From Lasiosphaeris hirsuta (Eukaryota > Ascomycota > Sordariomycetes > Sordariales > Lasiosphaeriaceae), in the NCBI GenBank assembly GCA_030549175.1, contig JAUKUA010000006.1:806001-870000 (forward strand): a DNA stretch of 64,000 nt. The letters are read 5' to 3'. Positions 24,487 to 35,368 of the stretch are shown in pieces; position 1 is the first letter of the stretch; each line of letters begins with the position of its first letter. Position numbers and translations under genes: made by a program. Below the pieces are notes generated by a model, which was given only the letters and a program-made list of their open reading frames with translations, made no database searches and was not told the DNA's origin.

Positions 24487-27400
24487 GTCGCGGGGAGTGC
24501 CGACGGCCGCCTTCAGCTCCATCAGAGACGGGAGAGTAAGAGATATTGAGCAACGACGGAGAATAAGGGATGTCTAAAATACTCAACTCCAAATCAGCCC
24601 AGTTGACAAATGTGGGCGTCTTCTTCATTCGTTACATTTTAATCATTCTCAGCGGTATATGGCTCAACGGGAAGTTGTATGATTGTATGTGGATCGGATG
24701 AGGCTCGGGTTAGGGTGAAGCAAGACCTTTCAGAACGAAGCACACTATCAGGCCCGGGGGAGAAAGGGGAAGGGGGTATGAATTCACATCATTGAGCGTT
24801 GCTTGGCTTCTAGGAGATGCCTTAGGCGAACGCATAAATGACACATCATGGGACGGCGTTTGGTAGTATAGAGACACTGCTTTAAGGCCGGAAGGAAGGG
24901 ATAGGGGTTGGAAGTTGGAGGACTATCGAGCCTTTAAAAATGGCGGTGGATACCTGATAAGACATGGCGTGATCGGGCCGGGCCTCTGATCAACTCTGTA
25001 GTTTATGTACCATAATATATGCAACTTGGCGTGCGCTCTTCTGTTTTCGGTTTACTTTTGTTGTTTGTTTAGCGCCGGCCGTGGATGATTGAGGATGCTT
25101 TACTGTCCCCGGGTATTCTGGCGTGAAAGACAGGGCACACAAAAGTCGGGAGTATGGTTCAGGAACCATCGGGATGACTTGGACCGCCCAGGGTTGTTAC
25201 GTAGCCTCGTCAGACCCTCAGACTAATGTATGGATATTTAGAGCGGTGTCTTAACAGCAGCTTACGGAGAAGTCGTGTGTTGATTAGATATTGAATGCGA
25301 CTCTGATGATGCTTCTACAAGTCAGTCTCCTCTGCAAGTGAACATTAAGACATCAAGGCCAACCCTGTCTGCCGCGCAAGATTAAAAAAACCTGCGGCAA
25401 GAAACAGGTCCCCATTTTTATTGTTTTATCCATCTACTTTTTTCTCTTAGTGTTGCTCAATCAATCCCAGCAAAATATGCAGTGGGGGCAGGGTCCGTGG
25501 CTCAACCGACAGCCATCACATCCATCGCGACTCGACAGGTCGGGAAGGCACCTCGAAAAGAAAAAGAGAGGGAGGGGATGGGAGGGGAAGTCTTCCTGAT
25601 TCGGCACATGGCCAGGATTCTCCGAATCCTCTTACATGGCTACGAATACCAAGCAAGGCGGTGAATAAGGCAGATGCAGCTTGCGATGCAGCCCAGGGAT
25701 TTTACGCAAGATGTAGTTGCTGCACGTAAAGCAGATGGTGGCTAGCTCCTTTTTTTTTTTTTTTTTTTTTTTTTTTGTTAGTGAGCTCTCTCTTGCAGGA
25801 TAGTTCGTGAGCTGGCTGGTGAAGGATCCGGGGAAGCCAGTCCTAATGCTGGCCGGTTCATGGCTGACCCAGGGCAAAATGCCTATTGGCCCGGGCCAGT
25901 CTGACAAAAGACCGCGGGTTGCAGTGGATGTGCGTGAGGTCGGTCCGCCACTCATCCGCTCAGTCACTCCGTTCTCACGCTCTCAGTCACTCAACTCACG
26001 GATGGTGTGGAGGTGTACCAAGTATAGAGGTACATGGGTACGTGTGTGTCTGTGAGCTGTACGATAGTACGCACTGCAACTTGTCGCTTATCGTCCGTCC
26101 GAACCAACCATCTGCCGCCTACTTTCCGAATGGAGAAGTGGAAGGGGGAAGAGGATGGGAGGATGGAGGGAGGAGAGGCTGGAATGCGGAGAGGTTGGAG
26201 CGTTTCTTGATATCGACGGTGCGGTGTAGGGGAGGCGAGACACCACCCATGGACACTGGATGAGCTGTCGCTGTATTGTGGTGCGCACTTTGTGGGGGGG
26301 AGAGATTGGGGGAGGGACGTCACTCAGGTCTATCACGCAACAGCCGCGCATCCCCCTCCAACAGCTCGCGCAACACACATGTCGGTTTTTGTATCTGATG
26401 ATTTGCGGGCAGGCAGCCGAGGAGGAGGGCAGGTCGTTGACTCAGAGGCTCTCACTGGACCTGATGGCGCTGCATTGCTTTACTTATATCGTTGCAGATT
26501 ATTGCGCCCTTGGCTACGAATCACTGATTCACGAAGCACGAGGTTGGCGAGGTTACGGCGCGGTCATCCACACAAACATGACCGGCTGCGTTGTTGTTGT
26601 GGATGGGTAGATGGTGATTCCGTCTGTTGACGGCGCTTCGCTTGTTCCACGGATTATTTTGCAAGGGGTGGGAACGGAAGGGAAAAAGGGCAGAAGAAAA
26701 AGGAAGGGATGTGGCTAGCTCCGGGTGGGGTCTTTTCTTCGTCCAGGTTCAGGCCCAGTGCAACGCCAAAAGGAGACATCATGGGCATGGATCGCGGCCT
26801 ACGATTGGCGCAGCTGGGCTCCGGGTCCCACTTGCCTGTACCGAGGTTTCGAAGCACTGGCAGGAATGGAGCAGCGCAAACCCAAGCACCCTTGCAAGTC
26901 CTCTTCGTTTATTCTTTCACGTGAGGTCTTTCTCGCGGGCGACGAAGATTGACAGACAGCCTCATCCCGCGTTGGCTTCGGCACAATAACGTACGAAGAA
27001 TACCCCTTTTGTCATTGCTTTTACCTTTTGATCCTCGTAGCTCCGGCGGTTGCCGTGGCGGTTTGGGACTTTAGGGATTTTTGTCGCCTTGGAAGGTGAA
27101 TCGCTACAGTGCGGATGCGATAGGATTTATTCGCGACGTTCCAATGAAACACTCTCCCGGAAACAGCCTTGGGGAGCAACCTCCAATTTCTCCCGCGTGG
27201 CCTAGGCGAGTCGGGTTTTTGGAGACGGGATATTCTGTATGTCAACCGGCCCCCCGTTGGAGCACTGAAGGTACTCGGATCCGAGTGTTCACGATGGTAA
27301 TATGGTAGGTAATTGCATATGTCACTGGGCCGAGGAAGAGGCGACTGCAATATATCACGCACAAATTTCCGCCTCCTCGGTTTGCTACTCGTTTCACGCC

Positions 27401-28584
27401 CGCGCTCACGCTCATGGTGGGATGGCAGAGAACAGCTTGATGTCAGGATGATGTTCGTTGCATTTTAGGGGTATTTTGCCCGCCTTCTTTGCTTCTTCTG
27501 CTTTGATTCGCCTCCTATGACCTCCCCCTATTCAGGCCGCCAAAGCGCATTGGAGGTCAGAGGGAGGCCGCAACCTGCAGTGGTTCTCTTGTTCCTTTTG
27601 CTTTCTAGCGTGCTCCTATTGGCTGCCATTTCCCCTGAAGGGCGAATGACCAAGATTCAATGTCATGGTAATTGCTGTGGAACCTTCATGTGGATGCCTC
27701 TCTCCCAGCTGTGTTTTCGTTGGATACGGGAGACTAGAGCTGGAAAGGCTGAAAGCGAGCCTCTCTCGCCAGGTTTCCGTGTTGCAATGATGCACGACTG
27801 CCTTTTGCCTGCTGCGAGAAAGCCGGCGAACGGCCACTCTCAGTCAATTAGTGCGTGTGGATGGACCGCTGGCGAGATGTGGGTGTGCAGCCAGCTTGAC
27901 TCCACAGAGTGGGAATCATACCGCCTTTTGGCCATTTTCTTGACGGCTCAACCTCACCATCCCTGTCCTGGCGGTCCCGGTCCTGCCTGCCCCCCCCCTT
28001 CCCCCCTGTCGAGTCAGTGCCAGTGAGCCAGTCTGCAGCCTGCCAGCCTTGGCTTGGCTCTTCTTGGCGCACCTGGGACTTGCAGGCAGCTCGACCCCGT
28101 CGCCCCCCTTCCAGCATCCCAAACGCTCCCGACTCATTCCCACTCCAAACGGAAGCCCAAAAAAAAAGTTACAGCGACACCACACCACCGCTTTACGCCT
28201 CCATCCCCATCCCCATCCTCTCCTGTCTCATTCCCGAGCACTCCGCCAAACACCTTTTCCGCCTTCCACGCCTCGCCCCTATACTCCTCAGCTTCAACGT
28301 GGTCCTTCTGCCTGTTTTGCTGTCTTGGGGTTCCGCTGCATTTCTTTTTTTTTTTTGTTATTCCCCGGTCTCCTGCGACTCGACAACGCCAAACGACGTG
28401 CACGATCGATTCCTTGGCGCGGTTCCAAAAAAATAGCAGCATTGGCGATCTCCATCTCAGCCGAAGCCCCCAAACCAGCCAGACGAGACGCCCCGACCAG
28501 GCCTTAGCATATCAGACAATCGCGTCACATCCTGTAAATCAGTCGCATCTCCCACCCGTCTGTCGCCTTTCAGATTTCGCCATC
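24487..28584. other. Gene-poor region between NOT1 and the Gds1-like gene
   Basis: About 4.1 kb. It starts with the NOT1 3' UTR. It holds a T27 run at 25750-25776, a purine-rich patch (about 26140-26190), and a long C/T-rich stretch (27950-28340, with a T-run near 28346-28354) immediately upstream of the next gene. The frame of the Gds1-like gene stays open for 530 bp upstream of its chosen start; that extension is low-complexity and probably leader. Other open frames (such as 27517-28026) lack protein-like features. I see no RNA gene. Confidence 0.4.
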
Positions 28585-30018
28585 ATGCCTTACAACACTC
28601 GTCGCAAATCGCTATCACTCCCATCCCTCGGCATCCACATCCCCGTCACCAACGCCGCCCGAGCTGCCGCCGCAAATCGAGCTATCGAGAGGAGGTCTAA
28701 CAACAGCGCCCGCACAACACCCTCACCAACAGCTATGGCGTCACCCTCAAGAGAAGAACCCCCACCCAACAAGAAATTGAAGCGCGCGCATAGTGATGAC
28801 ATGGACGGTGCGCCAACTGCTGAACCGCTCCCCAAGCGGCGCGACGAGACTGTTCGCTTCGACCACACGCCACCGCCGTCACCCGGCGCCGAGCAACCGT
28901 CTATCGAGATGGACGAGGACGAGGACGCTGCCCCGCCCAAGAAGATGGACTTGGAGGGCATCAACGACGAAATTGTCGAAGCGGTGATCGTCCAGCTACA
29001 AAATACCGGGAACCGACCGCATCTTGTCAAGGAGCTTGCGGCCGTCCTGATGCAGCAGCTCAAGATCGTTCAACAGTATGTGTTCCCATCCGTCCGTCCT
29101 TTTGACGTTGGTCGCATGTCCATGCAGTCACTTACACATCTTCTACTCTTTAGGTCTGCGAATCCCTGCGCCATCATTTCATCACGGTTAGCAAGCTACC
29201 TCAAGCGTACCTGCTGGACTGCGCTGGCTCCCTGCCCGCTTTCCAAGGAGCTCGAGTCTATACACCCGCGGCGCACGTATTTCTACCTCGCCACATGTCC
29301 CCACCAGCCGCTCCCTGACCCGGCCCAGGTAGCCACCCTCAGTCAGCTTGCACACGCGCGGGCGATAATATCGCCCAGTTTGTCTAGCGCGACCTCGGGT
29401 TCCGAGGATGCCGATGATGCGGAGCGCCGGCGCGAACTCAGCCCGAGCCCAGAGGTCGACCTGTCGAGCCCCGAGTTCGACGACATGGACGACGATGTTG
29501 CCATGCCAACCACGCCCATTGGGTCGCTTTCTCTGCGCCACTTCCCTGGCATGCCCAACGGCCACCATCACTTCTCAAGCTCCAGGGGCCCACCGCTGCG
29601 GAACCACCGGGGCGCGTCGCCACCACTTGAGAAGGACGAGAAGGAGTTTACGCAGACAGCCGACGGCTTGCAGAAACGCAAGCTGCGGGGCGACATGCTC
29701 TCCGCCGCGCCATCATCGACTTCGCTGCATGTGGCCAATGGTATGGACATGGAGTACTGTGGCAAGGATGACAGCGGGCTGTTTGGCGAAAAGACGATCA
29801 TGTCAGGCATGGGTCCTATCACGTTTGCAACAAGCCCAGCTATCCGACCGTCGACTATGGGGCCTATGGCAATGCCTGTATCACTCAGTCTTGGTATGGG
29901 CAAGAAAGATAACAGTGAGGCCGAGAGCTGGCTGAGGCTTGAGAATATGCTCGAGTGGGATCGGAGTCCGGAGAACGTTGAGTTGGATGAGTTGGATGGG
30001 CTGTTGAGTGACTACTAG
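28585..30018 (+). CDS. Gds1-like winged-helix nuclear protein
   Basis: Two exons, 28585-29075 and 29154-30018, giving 451 residues. The intron (donor GTATGT, acceptor TTTAG) is 78 nt and contains no in-frame stop. Splicing restores QQSANPCAIISSRL, the expected continuation of the domain. The start MPYNTRRKSLSLPSLGIHIP at 28585 is chosen because it looks like a conserved N-terminus and has a good context (CATCATGCC). A winged-helix domain related to yeast Gds1 spans about 123-215: EIVEAVIVQLQNTGNRP, LVKELAAVLMQQL, then RLASYLKRTCW and RRTYFYLAT. The flanks are Ser/Pro-rich and acidic with basic patches (NKKLKRAHS, LPKRRDE), and the tail is acidic (NVELDELDGLLSDY). A nuclear DNA-binding or regulatory role is inferred. 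Yeast GDS1 is linked genetically to mitochondrial function; no target can be named here. Confidence 0.85.
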   Translation: MPYNTRRKSLSLPSLGIHIPVTNAARAAAANRAIERRSNNSARTTPSPTAMASPSREEPPPNKKLKRAHSDDMDGAPTAEPLPKRRDETVRFDHTPPPSPGAEQPSIEMDEDEDAAPPKKMDLEGINDEIVEAVIVQLQNTGNRPHLVKELAAVLMQQLKIVQQYVFPSVRPFDVGRMSMQSLTHLLLFRSANPCAIISSRLASYLKRTCWTALAPCPLSKELESIHPRRTYFYLATCPHQPLPDPAQVATLSQLAHARAIISPSLSSATSGSEDADDAERRRELSPSPEVDLSSPEFDDMDDDVAMPTTPIGSLSLRHFPGMPNGHHHFSSSRGPPLRNHRGASPPLEKDEKEFTQTADGLQKRKLRGDMLSAAPSSTSLHVANGMDMEYCGKDDSGLFGEKTIMSGMGPITFATSPAIRPSTMGPMAMPVSLSLGMGKKDNSEAESWLRLENMLEWDRSPENVELDELDGLLSDY

Positions 30019-31311
30019 CTATGCTTTTATGTCTTAGGGTCGCAATTTGGAGTGAGGTGTGTACGATGGCGGCGAGACATGACATGCGGGTAGCTTTTTA
30101 TTTCTGTTTCTGTTCTTTGTTTGGATCACATCTTCCCTCCATCTCTTATTTTTCTTGCGCGGGTCTCGGAAAACAAAGGAAGGCGACGGCAGGCAGGCAG
30201 GCAGCGGTTGCTTCCTCCCCATAGACGAAGCTGGGTCTCAGGCGTTTTATGACTTAGCGGATATGGGCTGGTGGTTGGTTTGGTTCGGGGCGTTTTTTGC
30301 TTGCACCACACAGGGGCGGATGGTTTCGGTTTGGGTTTGGCGCATCGCATTCATATCCGCACGATGGTTTTTTTTGGGCTTTTCTCTTCTCATTAGTTAC
30401 TCTCAGCGTTGCTGCTTTTCTGTTACGTTTTTGGGGGCCGCGTTCGTCGTTAGCGTCCTCGACTCGTTTGGAGGAGTCGACGCTTACAATGCAACTGCGG
30501 CTGCGGCCGCGGCTGCACGATTGGTTGGGTTGACATTGGGTCCCAAAAAAGGGGGGGTCTCCAATATTGTCTCTCGGCATCTGGTACTTTGAGGGTTCGC
30601 AAAAGGGTGTCGCGCCTGGAATACGGTCGGCAATCGCGCTTGAGCTTTGGTCCTTTTGATTTCCGATCGCGTTCAAGACTTTAGATGGGTCGGGAGAGAA
30701 GAGAGAAGAAAAATAAAATTGGGGGACCGGAAACGGGAAACGGACGGGAGTAGAAAAAGAGATGGACGCAAGGGGTGATACCTGGATCTAGCTCGGGCTC
30801 TTTCTCTTGGATGTTTTGTTGGCGCGCTGCTTTTTTTTGTTAGCGAGGACGGAACCTCTTGTACATGTAACACTACGACTAAGATATCTGGCCGATTTCT
30901 GCTCAGCACACACTGTTTGTTTTATCGGGTGTGGTCTGAGGATGGGAGATGATGGACAAGAGGAGACGGAAAGACATGACGCTGCTCACCCGGCCTGATC
31001 TTGGTGGTGCTAGGGAATGAACTCGGAAGGGGGCGGCGTCGTCAGTCTGTGTTTTTGTATCTTGGTGTAGTCGTGTTGCATGGCGAGGGAACAGAAGAAT
31101 ACAATCAAAATCCCCTGTCACAAATGTCTCCTGTGAAGTTTGTAGTGTGGTCGAGTTGATGGTTGCAGATGCCTATTGACTATCACTGGGTTTGGCTTGG
31201 TTGTGTGTCCCATCAGTCTGACTTCTGACCTGCGTTATTTCCACAGTTGGCTGTGGAGCCATACCTAAGCGAAGGGGAAGGTTAGGATTTTCAACAAACA
31301 ACAACTGTTCA
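30019..31311. other. Intergenic region between the Gds1-like gene and tRNA-Glu
   Basis: About 1.3 kb. It probably includes a long 3' UTR. It holds several short T-runs and a GC-rich CGGCTGCGG-type repeat near 30500-30520. No gene is recognised. The plus-strand frame 30155-30592 is low-complexity and without family features. Confidence 0.4.
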
Positions 31312-31406
31312 TCGGGTATGGTGTAACGGTAACATTTCTGACTCTCAATATCTTCTCATCAAGATCGAGCACTCAGGGGCCCGGGGTTCGATTCCCCGTA
31401 TCCGAG
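31312..31406 (+). tRNA. tRNA-Glu(CTC) with a 24-nt intron
   Basis: A full cloverleaf can be folded by hand. The acceptor is TCGGGTA (31312-31318) with TATCCGA (31399-31405) and discriminator G31406. The D arm is GTGT/ACAT with a GG in its loop. The anticodon stem is TCTGA (31337-31341) with TCAGG (31373-31377), one G-T pair. The anticodon CTC is at 31344-31346. The T arm is CGGGG-TTCGATT-CCCCG (31382-31398). The 24-nt intron (31348-31371) lies after position 37, the canonical site. It contains GAG near its 3' end, able to pair with the CTC anticodon as tRNA introns often do. Box A and box B are both good. It decodes GAG. Confidence 0.93.
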
Positions 31407-31428
31407 TAATGAATAACAACACTTGTTC

Positions 31429-31433
31429 TTTTT
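31429..31433 (+). terminator. Pol III terminator of tRNA-Glu
   Basis: A run of five T residues 22 bp after the discriminator base, the first oligo-T downstream of the tRNA and the expected RNA polymerase III stop. Confidence 0.6.
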
Positions 31434-31565
31434 GCCGTTCTTCTTTACCTCACTAGGTAGCGAGGTGCATTCCTAGTGTTAATCACCCTTGCTTTTGGCT
31501 ACCGCTGTCGAATGCTTTGCCGTGGCTGTCGACGGCCCAAACTAAATGCTAAATCTGGGTGACCC

Positions 31566-31592
31566 TTTTTTTTTTTTTTTTAAAAAAAAAAA
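31566..31592. repeat. T16A11 homopolymer palindrome
   Basis: Sixteen T followed directly by eleven A, a perfect self-complementary tract in the non-coding stretch between tRNA-Glu and the 3' end of the Oms1-like gene (31407-31875). Nothing else is recognised in that stretch. Confidence 0.8.
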
Positions 31593-31875
31593 CTGCTTTA
31601 CAACGCTGCTACACACCATCTTACCACTCGCACCACCAGGGTAACAAGGTGACACCTGGATTTGGCCTTGCCTTGGATTACTGTGGCAAAATAAGCCTTG
31701 CTCCTTCATCTTGACGCTGGTTTATCTTGGATCCCAACTTCTGCTTGGATAAGCCCCCTAACAGTACACAATTTATTCCCCTATCCCATCCATATATTTA
31801 CAATTCCTCGCTCGTACCCTTGTATTTCAAGATATGCTACAACTATTTGTAGTTCAAGTTACTCCCATACCATTT

Positions 31876-33261
31876 CTACGCCTTCTTGTCCGCCGGGACC
31901 TCCCCATTAGCAGGTTGTCTTCCCACCCTCAGCTCAATCAGCAGCGTCGTCCCGTACTGCATCAAGGGCCTCTCCAGCTTGACCAGCTCCAGCCCCGGCA
32001 CAGTCTTGGCTGCTTCCTGCACCAGCTGCTCAATATCCCTGTTCCACCAACATCCATACTTCTCAAAATGCTTGCCAGCAAACCGATCCAACAAGTTGTT
32101 GATCCACCCAATCCAGCTGCGCCCATGCTCCAGCAAGATGATGCGGCCCGTATCCGGCTGCACCATGGATGCCACATTCGTCAACAGCCCAACCGGATCC
32201 GCAACACTGCACAGCCCAAAAGTCTGCACCACTGTATCGTACCTCCTCGGCGATCCACCCCCCTCGGCCAAAACCGCCGGCGGCGGCAACTGCCTCTCCG
32301 CATCCCCCACGAATAACCTCACCCTCCCATCCAGCACATCCACCGCGACCCCGTCCGCAGGCATTGGCTCGATCCTCCTCTTCGCCATGACCTTCCCCAG
32401 CCCGGGCACATTCTCCCTTAGCCGGTCGCGCGTCATGCCCAGCATGTCGGGGGAGATGTCGACGCCGGTGAAACTAGCCACTATCCCGTCCTGGCCCCAC
32501 GGCTGCGTCTCCAAGTCCTTCAAACGCCGCCTCTCCACCGCCGTCACCTGCTCCTCCTCCTCCCCCTCCGAAGAAGCAGGCACCAGCCCGTTCCAGTCGT
32601 AGTACCCCAGGTTCCGCCCCGTCCCCACAGCCACCTCAAGCACGTGGCCCCGCGCGCGCGTCGCGAGCTTGCGCCGCAGCGCGCCGAGGCCCATCATCCA
32701 TTCCGAGTCCAGGGACTTGTCGTAGGCGGCCGCGGAGATGGCGGTGTTGGTGCATTTGGTGCATGAGGTGCAGCTGGTGGCCTCCTTTGGCTCCTTGGGT
32801 GGGTCTTTGTAGAAGGACACTATCAGGAGGCTGAGGTAGGTGCTGACGAAGAGGACGGCGAGGCTGGCGCCGATGAGCGGGACCTTGCGCTCCTGGAAGA
32901 GGACGTTTAGGGGCTGCGCGGTGTTGTCCTGGGGTCCGACGGGAGGTGGGCGGGTTGGTGGTGGTGGGGGTTTGGTTGCTGGTTTGGCTACTGGTTTGGC
33001 TACTGGTTTGGCTACTGGTTTGGCTGATGGGTTGGTAGCCGGCGGCGGTTGGGTTGCAGGTTTCTGTAGTCGAGGTGCTTGTTTCGATGCCTTTTTCGCT
33101 GCTTGGAAGGTGGACGAGAGGCTGAAGCTCCGAGTGAGCCCGCTGGCGGTTCCTGAAAAGACATGGCTCCTATTTGAGAGTCCAGCCGTGAATGCGCATG
33201 GCTTAGATCGAAGAGCTATCCGCAGCTGGGCGTGCCCTCGCTGGGATATTCTCAGCGCCAT
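31876..33261 (-). CDS. Oms1-like mitochondrial membrane methyltransferase
   Basis: Single exon, 461 residues. The ATG at 33261 (MALRISQRGH) is chosen over one 18 codons upstream, because it directly starts a basic, Arg/Ser-rich mitochondrial presequence (AQLRIALRSKPCAF, HVFSGTASGLTRSFSLSS). A Pro/Lys/Ala linker of repeated KPVA units follows. One membrane segment (about 127-150, VPLIGASLAVLFVSTYLSLLIV) comes next, then a small Cys cluster CTSCTKC (about 164-170), then a class I SAM methyltransferase fold: motif I LEVAVGTGRNLGYYDW (about 207-222), SFTGVDISPDMLGM, YDTVVQTFGLCSV and RIILLEHGRSW. The layout matches yeast Oms1, an inner-membrane protein with a methyltransferase-like domain that affects respiratory function. 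A substrate is not known to me. It is divergent from the IMPACT gene. Confidence 0.9.
   Translation of the reverse strand: MALRISQRGHAQLRIALRSKPCAFTAGLSNRSHVFSGTASGLTRSFSLSSTFQAAKKASKQAPRLQKPATQPPPATNPSAKPVAKPVAKPVAKPATKPPPPPTRPPPVGPQDNTAQPLNVLFQERKVPLIGASLAVLFVSTYLSLLIVSFYKDPPKEPKEATSCTSCTKCTNTAISAAAYDKSLDSEWMMGLGALRRKLATRARGHVLEVAVGTGRNLGYYDWNGLVPASSEGEEEEQVTAVERRRLKDLETQPWGQDGIVASFTGVDISPDMLGMTRDRLRENVPGLGKVMAKRRIEPMPADGVAVDVLDGRVRLFVGDAERQLPPPAVLAEGGGSPRRYDTVVQTFGLCSVADPVGLLTNVASMVQPDTGRIILLEHGRSWIGWINNLLDRFAGKHFEKYGCWWNRDIEQLVQEAAKTVPGLELVKLERPLMQYGTTLLIELRVGRQPANGEVPADKKA
32978..33028. repeat. 12-bp in-frame tandem repeat in the Oms1-like gene
   Basis: About four copies of CTGGTTTGGCTA (plus-strand reading), encoding KPVA units on the minus strand. 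The unit keeps the reading frame, so copy number can change without breaking the gene. Confidence 0.8.
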
Positions 33262-33600
33262 AATGGTGGTTTGTGTGAGGTTGGACTTATTGATGAAAGT
33301 CCTCATATGAACCAAAGTATCGTGCGAAGCTTCAGAGATGACTTGAACCCCTCAACCCCAGCAGGTCGATTACATTAGCATGGGTTGACATGGAGATGGT
33401 ACTGTCCCAGGTGGGAGGTCGACGTTTTGCGCCTCACTCTGATTTGCCCAAGCTTTCCCTAGGCCCCACAAAAACCTTCATTCAACGGCTTGCACTCAAT
33501 GGCAGGGGCCCCCAGCTTCCAAGCTTCCCAGATTCACTCACACTCGCCCAACTTCCACCAGCTTAGAACGAAACATCCAAGGTTCGCTTCCTACTCAAAA
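33262..33600. promoter_or_regulatory. Short bidirectional promoter (Oms1-like / IMPACT-like)
   Basis: Only 339 bp separate the two divergent start codons, so both promoters must share it. The IMPACT-proximal half is C/A-rich. No TATA box is obvious. Function is inferred from geometry only. Confidence 0.6.
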
Positions 33601-35368
33601 ATGGCAACGCAGCAGGACCTCCAAGAGCTGCTGCGGCTGTTAACAGTCAGCCGCAAAATCCCCATGATGCAGGCAATGGCGCACATCAAGGCCTTGCAGG
33701 CTGTGAATCTACGAAGGTGAGATCTCATGTTCAGTTGCCTGCTGTGCTTGACGGCCAGACCGGGAACCACATCGCGCATTGCCGTGGTAAAGGAATGCAA
33801 TATTCTCAGGTTCATGAGAAGCTTACTGCTGGCATTTCCCGCTGTTCAGTATCAAGCAGATCGCAGAATCAGACCTGCCCACCGTCGAGTCCGCCATCAA
33901 GGACAACAAGGCCGCCAAGATGTTGCAGTCTGCCTGCAAGGCCGTAGTGAAGCGAGGAGACGTCGGTGGTAGCAACAAGCGCGCCGCCCCGCTCGAATCT
34001 CCAACGTCGGCGAAACGAGCAAGGTCGGATGTCAATCCGTTTATGGGTGGACCACTTGAGATGAGCCCTCAAGAGCTGGAACGCTCTTTAGACCTTCCTG
34101 TGTGTATGGACGAGGAGCGCATCGCCGAGACGGTCCTGAAAACGAACCGGGCCCCGCTCGTTCTGGCATTTGCCGTAGAGCTTTTACGGCACACCATGCC
34201 AGAGCAGCCGCCGTCGAGTCGGCTGAGTCTCGGCCAGGCTGTTGTCAGCGCCAACTCGCGATCCAAGGCTGTCAGCCTTGGTTTGGATAAAGGTCCCAGT
34301 GCGGATGAAGAAGGCTACGGAGAGGGACAGCCCAGGGTCCGGGTGATGGGTCGGGAGGTAGCGGTCCTTAAACGCGGGGACTACGAGTGGCGAGGCGACG
34401 AGACAGTCGGTGGGGAGCAGGACGACCCCAAGACCCAACTCCCATCCCAGGCCGCAAATACACAATCCATCTCCACAACCGCAACACTCTCCTCCGCTCC
34501 TCCCAAGCCCACATGGACAGCAAGCCAACCTTTCTCCCTAAAAAAATCCACCTTCATTGCCCGGGCCGCACCCATCACCTCAGCCAGCGAGCAGAAAACC
34601 CTCCTCGCCTCCCTCCTCGCCGCCAACCCATCCCTCCAAACGGCCACTCACAACGCCTGGGCGTACCGTCTGCGTCCGCCCGAAGGCGCCGGCATCTTCG
34701 GCTCGACGGGCCGCGCTCGCGAAGCGTCGTTCGACGACGGCGAAACCGGCTGCGGGGACCTGATGCTGCGTGTCATGCGCGAGGCCGGTGCCGTCGACAC
34801 CATGGTCGTGCTGACGCGCTGGTTCGGCGGTGTGTTCCTCGGACCCGACCGGTGGCGGCTGATGCGCAACTGCGTCGCGGGCGCGCTGAGCGAGCGGCTG
34901 CGGCGGTCGGGTGCTGAGGTCGCGCTGGGTGGTGAGGCGGTTTGGGGGCTGGATCTGGAGGCGGCGAGGGCGAAGGCTACGGTGGGCGGGTATGGGAGCG
35001 GGACCAACGAGAGGCTGGCGCAGGGGGTCGGTGGGATGCAGGTACATCGGCCGGAGGCGGCGAGGGCGTATCTTTTCAAGGCATTTGCGACGGCGGAGAC
35101 GGCGGGTAGTGGGGATGAGAAGGTGAAGAAGAAGAAGACAATCAAGGAAATGGAGGCGGAGAAGGAGGCGAATTTAGCCTTGTTGCTGGGGGCGCTAAGG
35201 ATTGTTTTTGATAGCTGGGCAGATCATCTCGCGCCGGCAGAGCTAGATAGGAGGGCCTGGGGCTGGTATACGGCTGTCAGGCCGGAGGTAGACGGTGGCC
35301 CGGCAGGCTGGGGGGCGAAGAGTATCCTGAGGTTGAGTGAGATTTTGAAGTTGAAGAGGAAGGAGTAG
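33601..35368 (+). CDS. IMPACT/YIH1-family (UPF0029) domain protein
   Basis: Two exons, 33601-33716 and 33850-35368, giving 544 residues. The donor is GTGAGA and the acceptor TTCAG. The junction reads NLRSIKQIAESDLP in frame. The N-terminal about 75 residues are helical (LQELLRLLTVSRKIPMMQAMAHIKALQAV, then DLPTVESAIKDNKAAKML). A variable, partly charged middle follows. The UPF0029 domain spans about 270-382: KKSTFIARAAPITSASEQ, THNAWAYRL, DDGETGCGDLMLRVM and VVLTRWFGGVFLGPDRW, matching the IMPACT/YIH1 core. A Lys-rich KVKKKKTIKEME segment and helical C-terminus complete it. YIH1/IMPACT proteins restrain GCN2 activation through an RWD domain. No RWD is visible here, so that role should not be transferred. 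The helical N-terminus suggests a separate fungal branch. Confidence 0.85.

Noticed and set aside
25750..25776. T27 run as a possible retrotransposon poly-A tail
   Set aside because: No element body, target-site duplication or coding remnant was seen next to it.
27517..28026. 169-codon plus-strand frame with a hydrophobic N-terminal stretch
   Set aside because: The rest is low-complexity Pro/Ser and Cys-rich with no pattern; probably promoter or leader of the Gds1-like gene.
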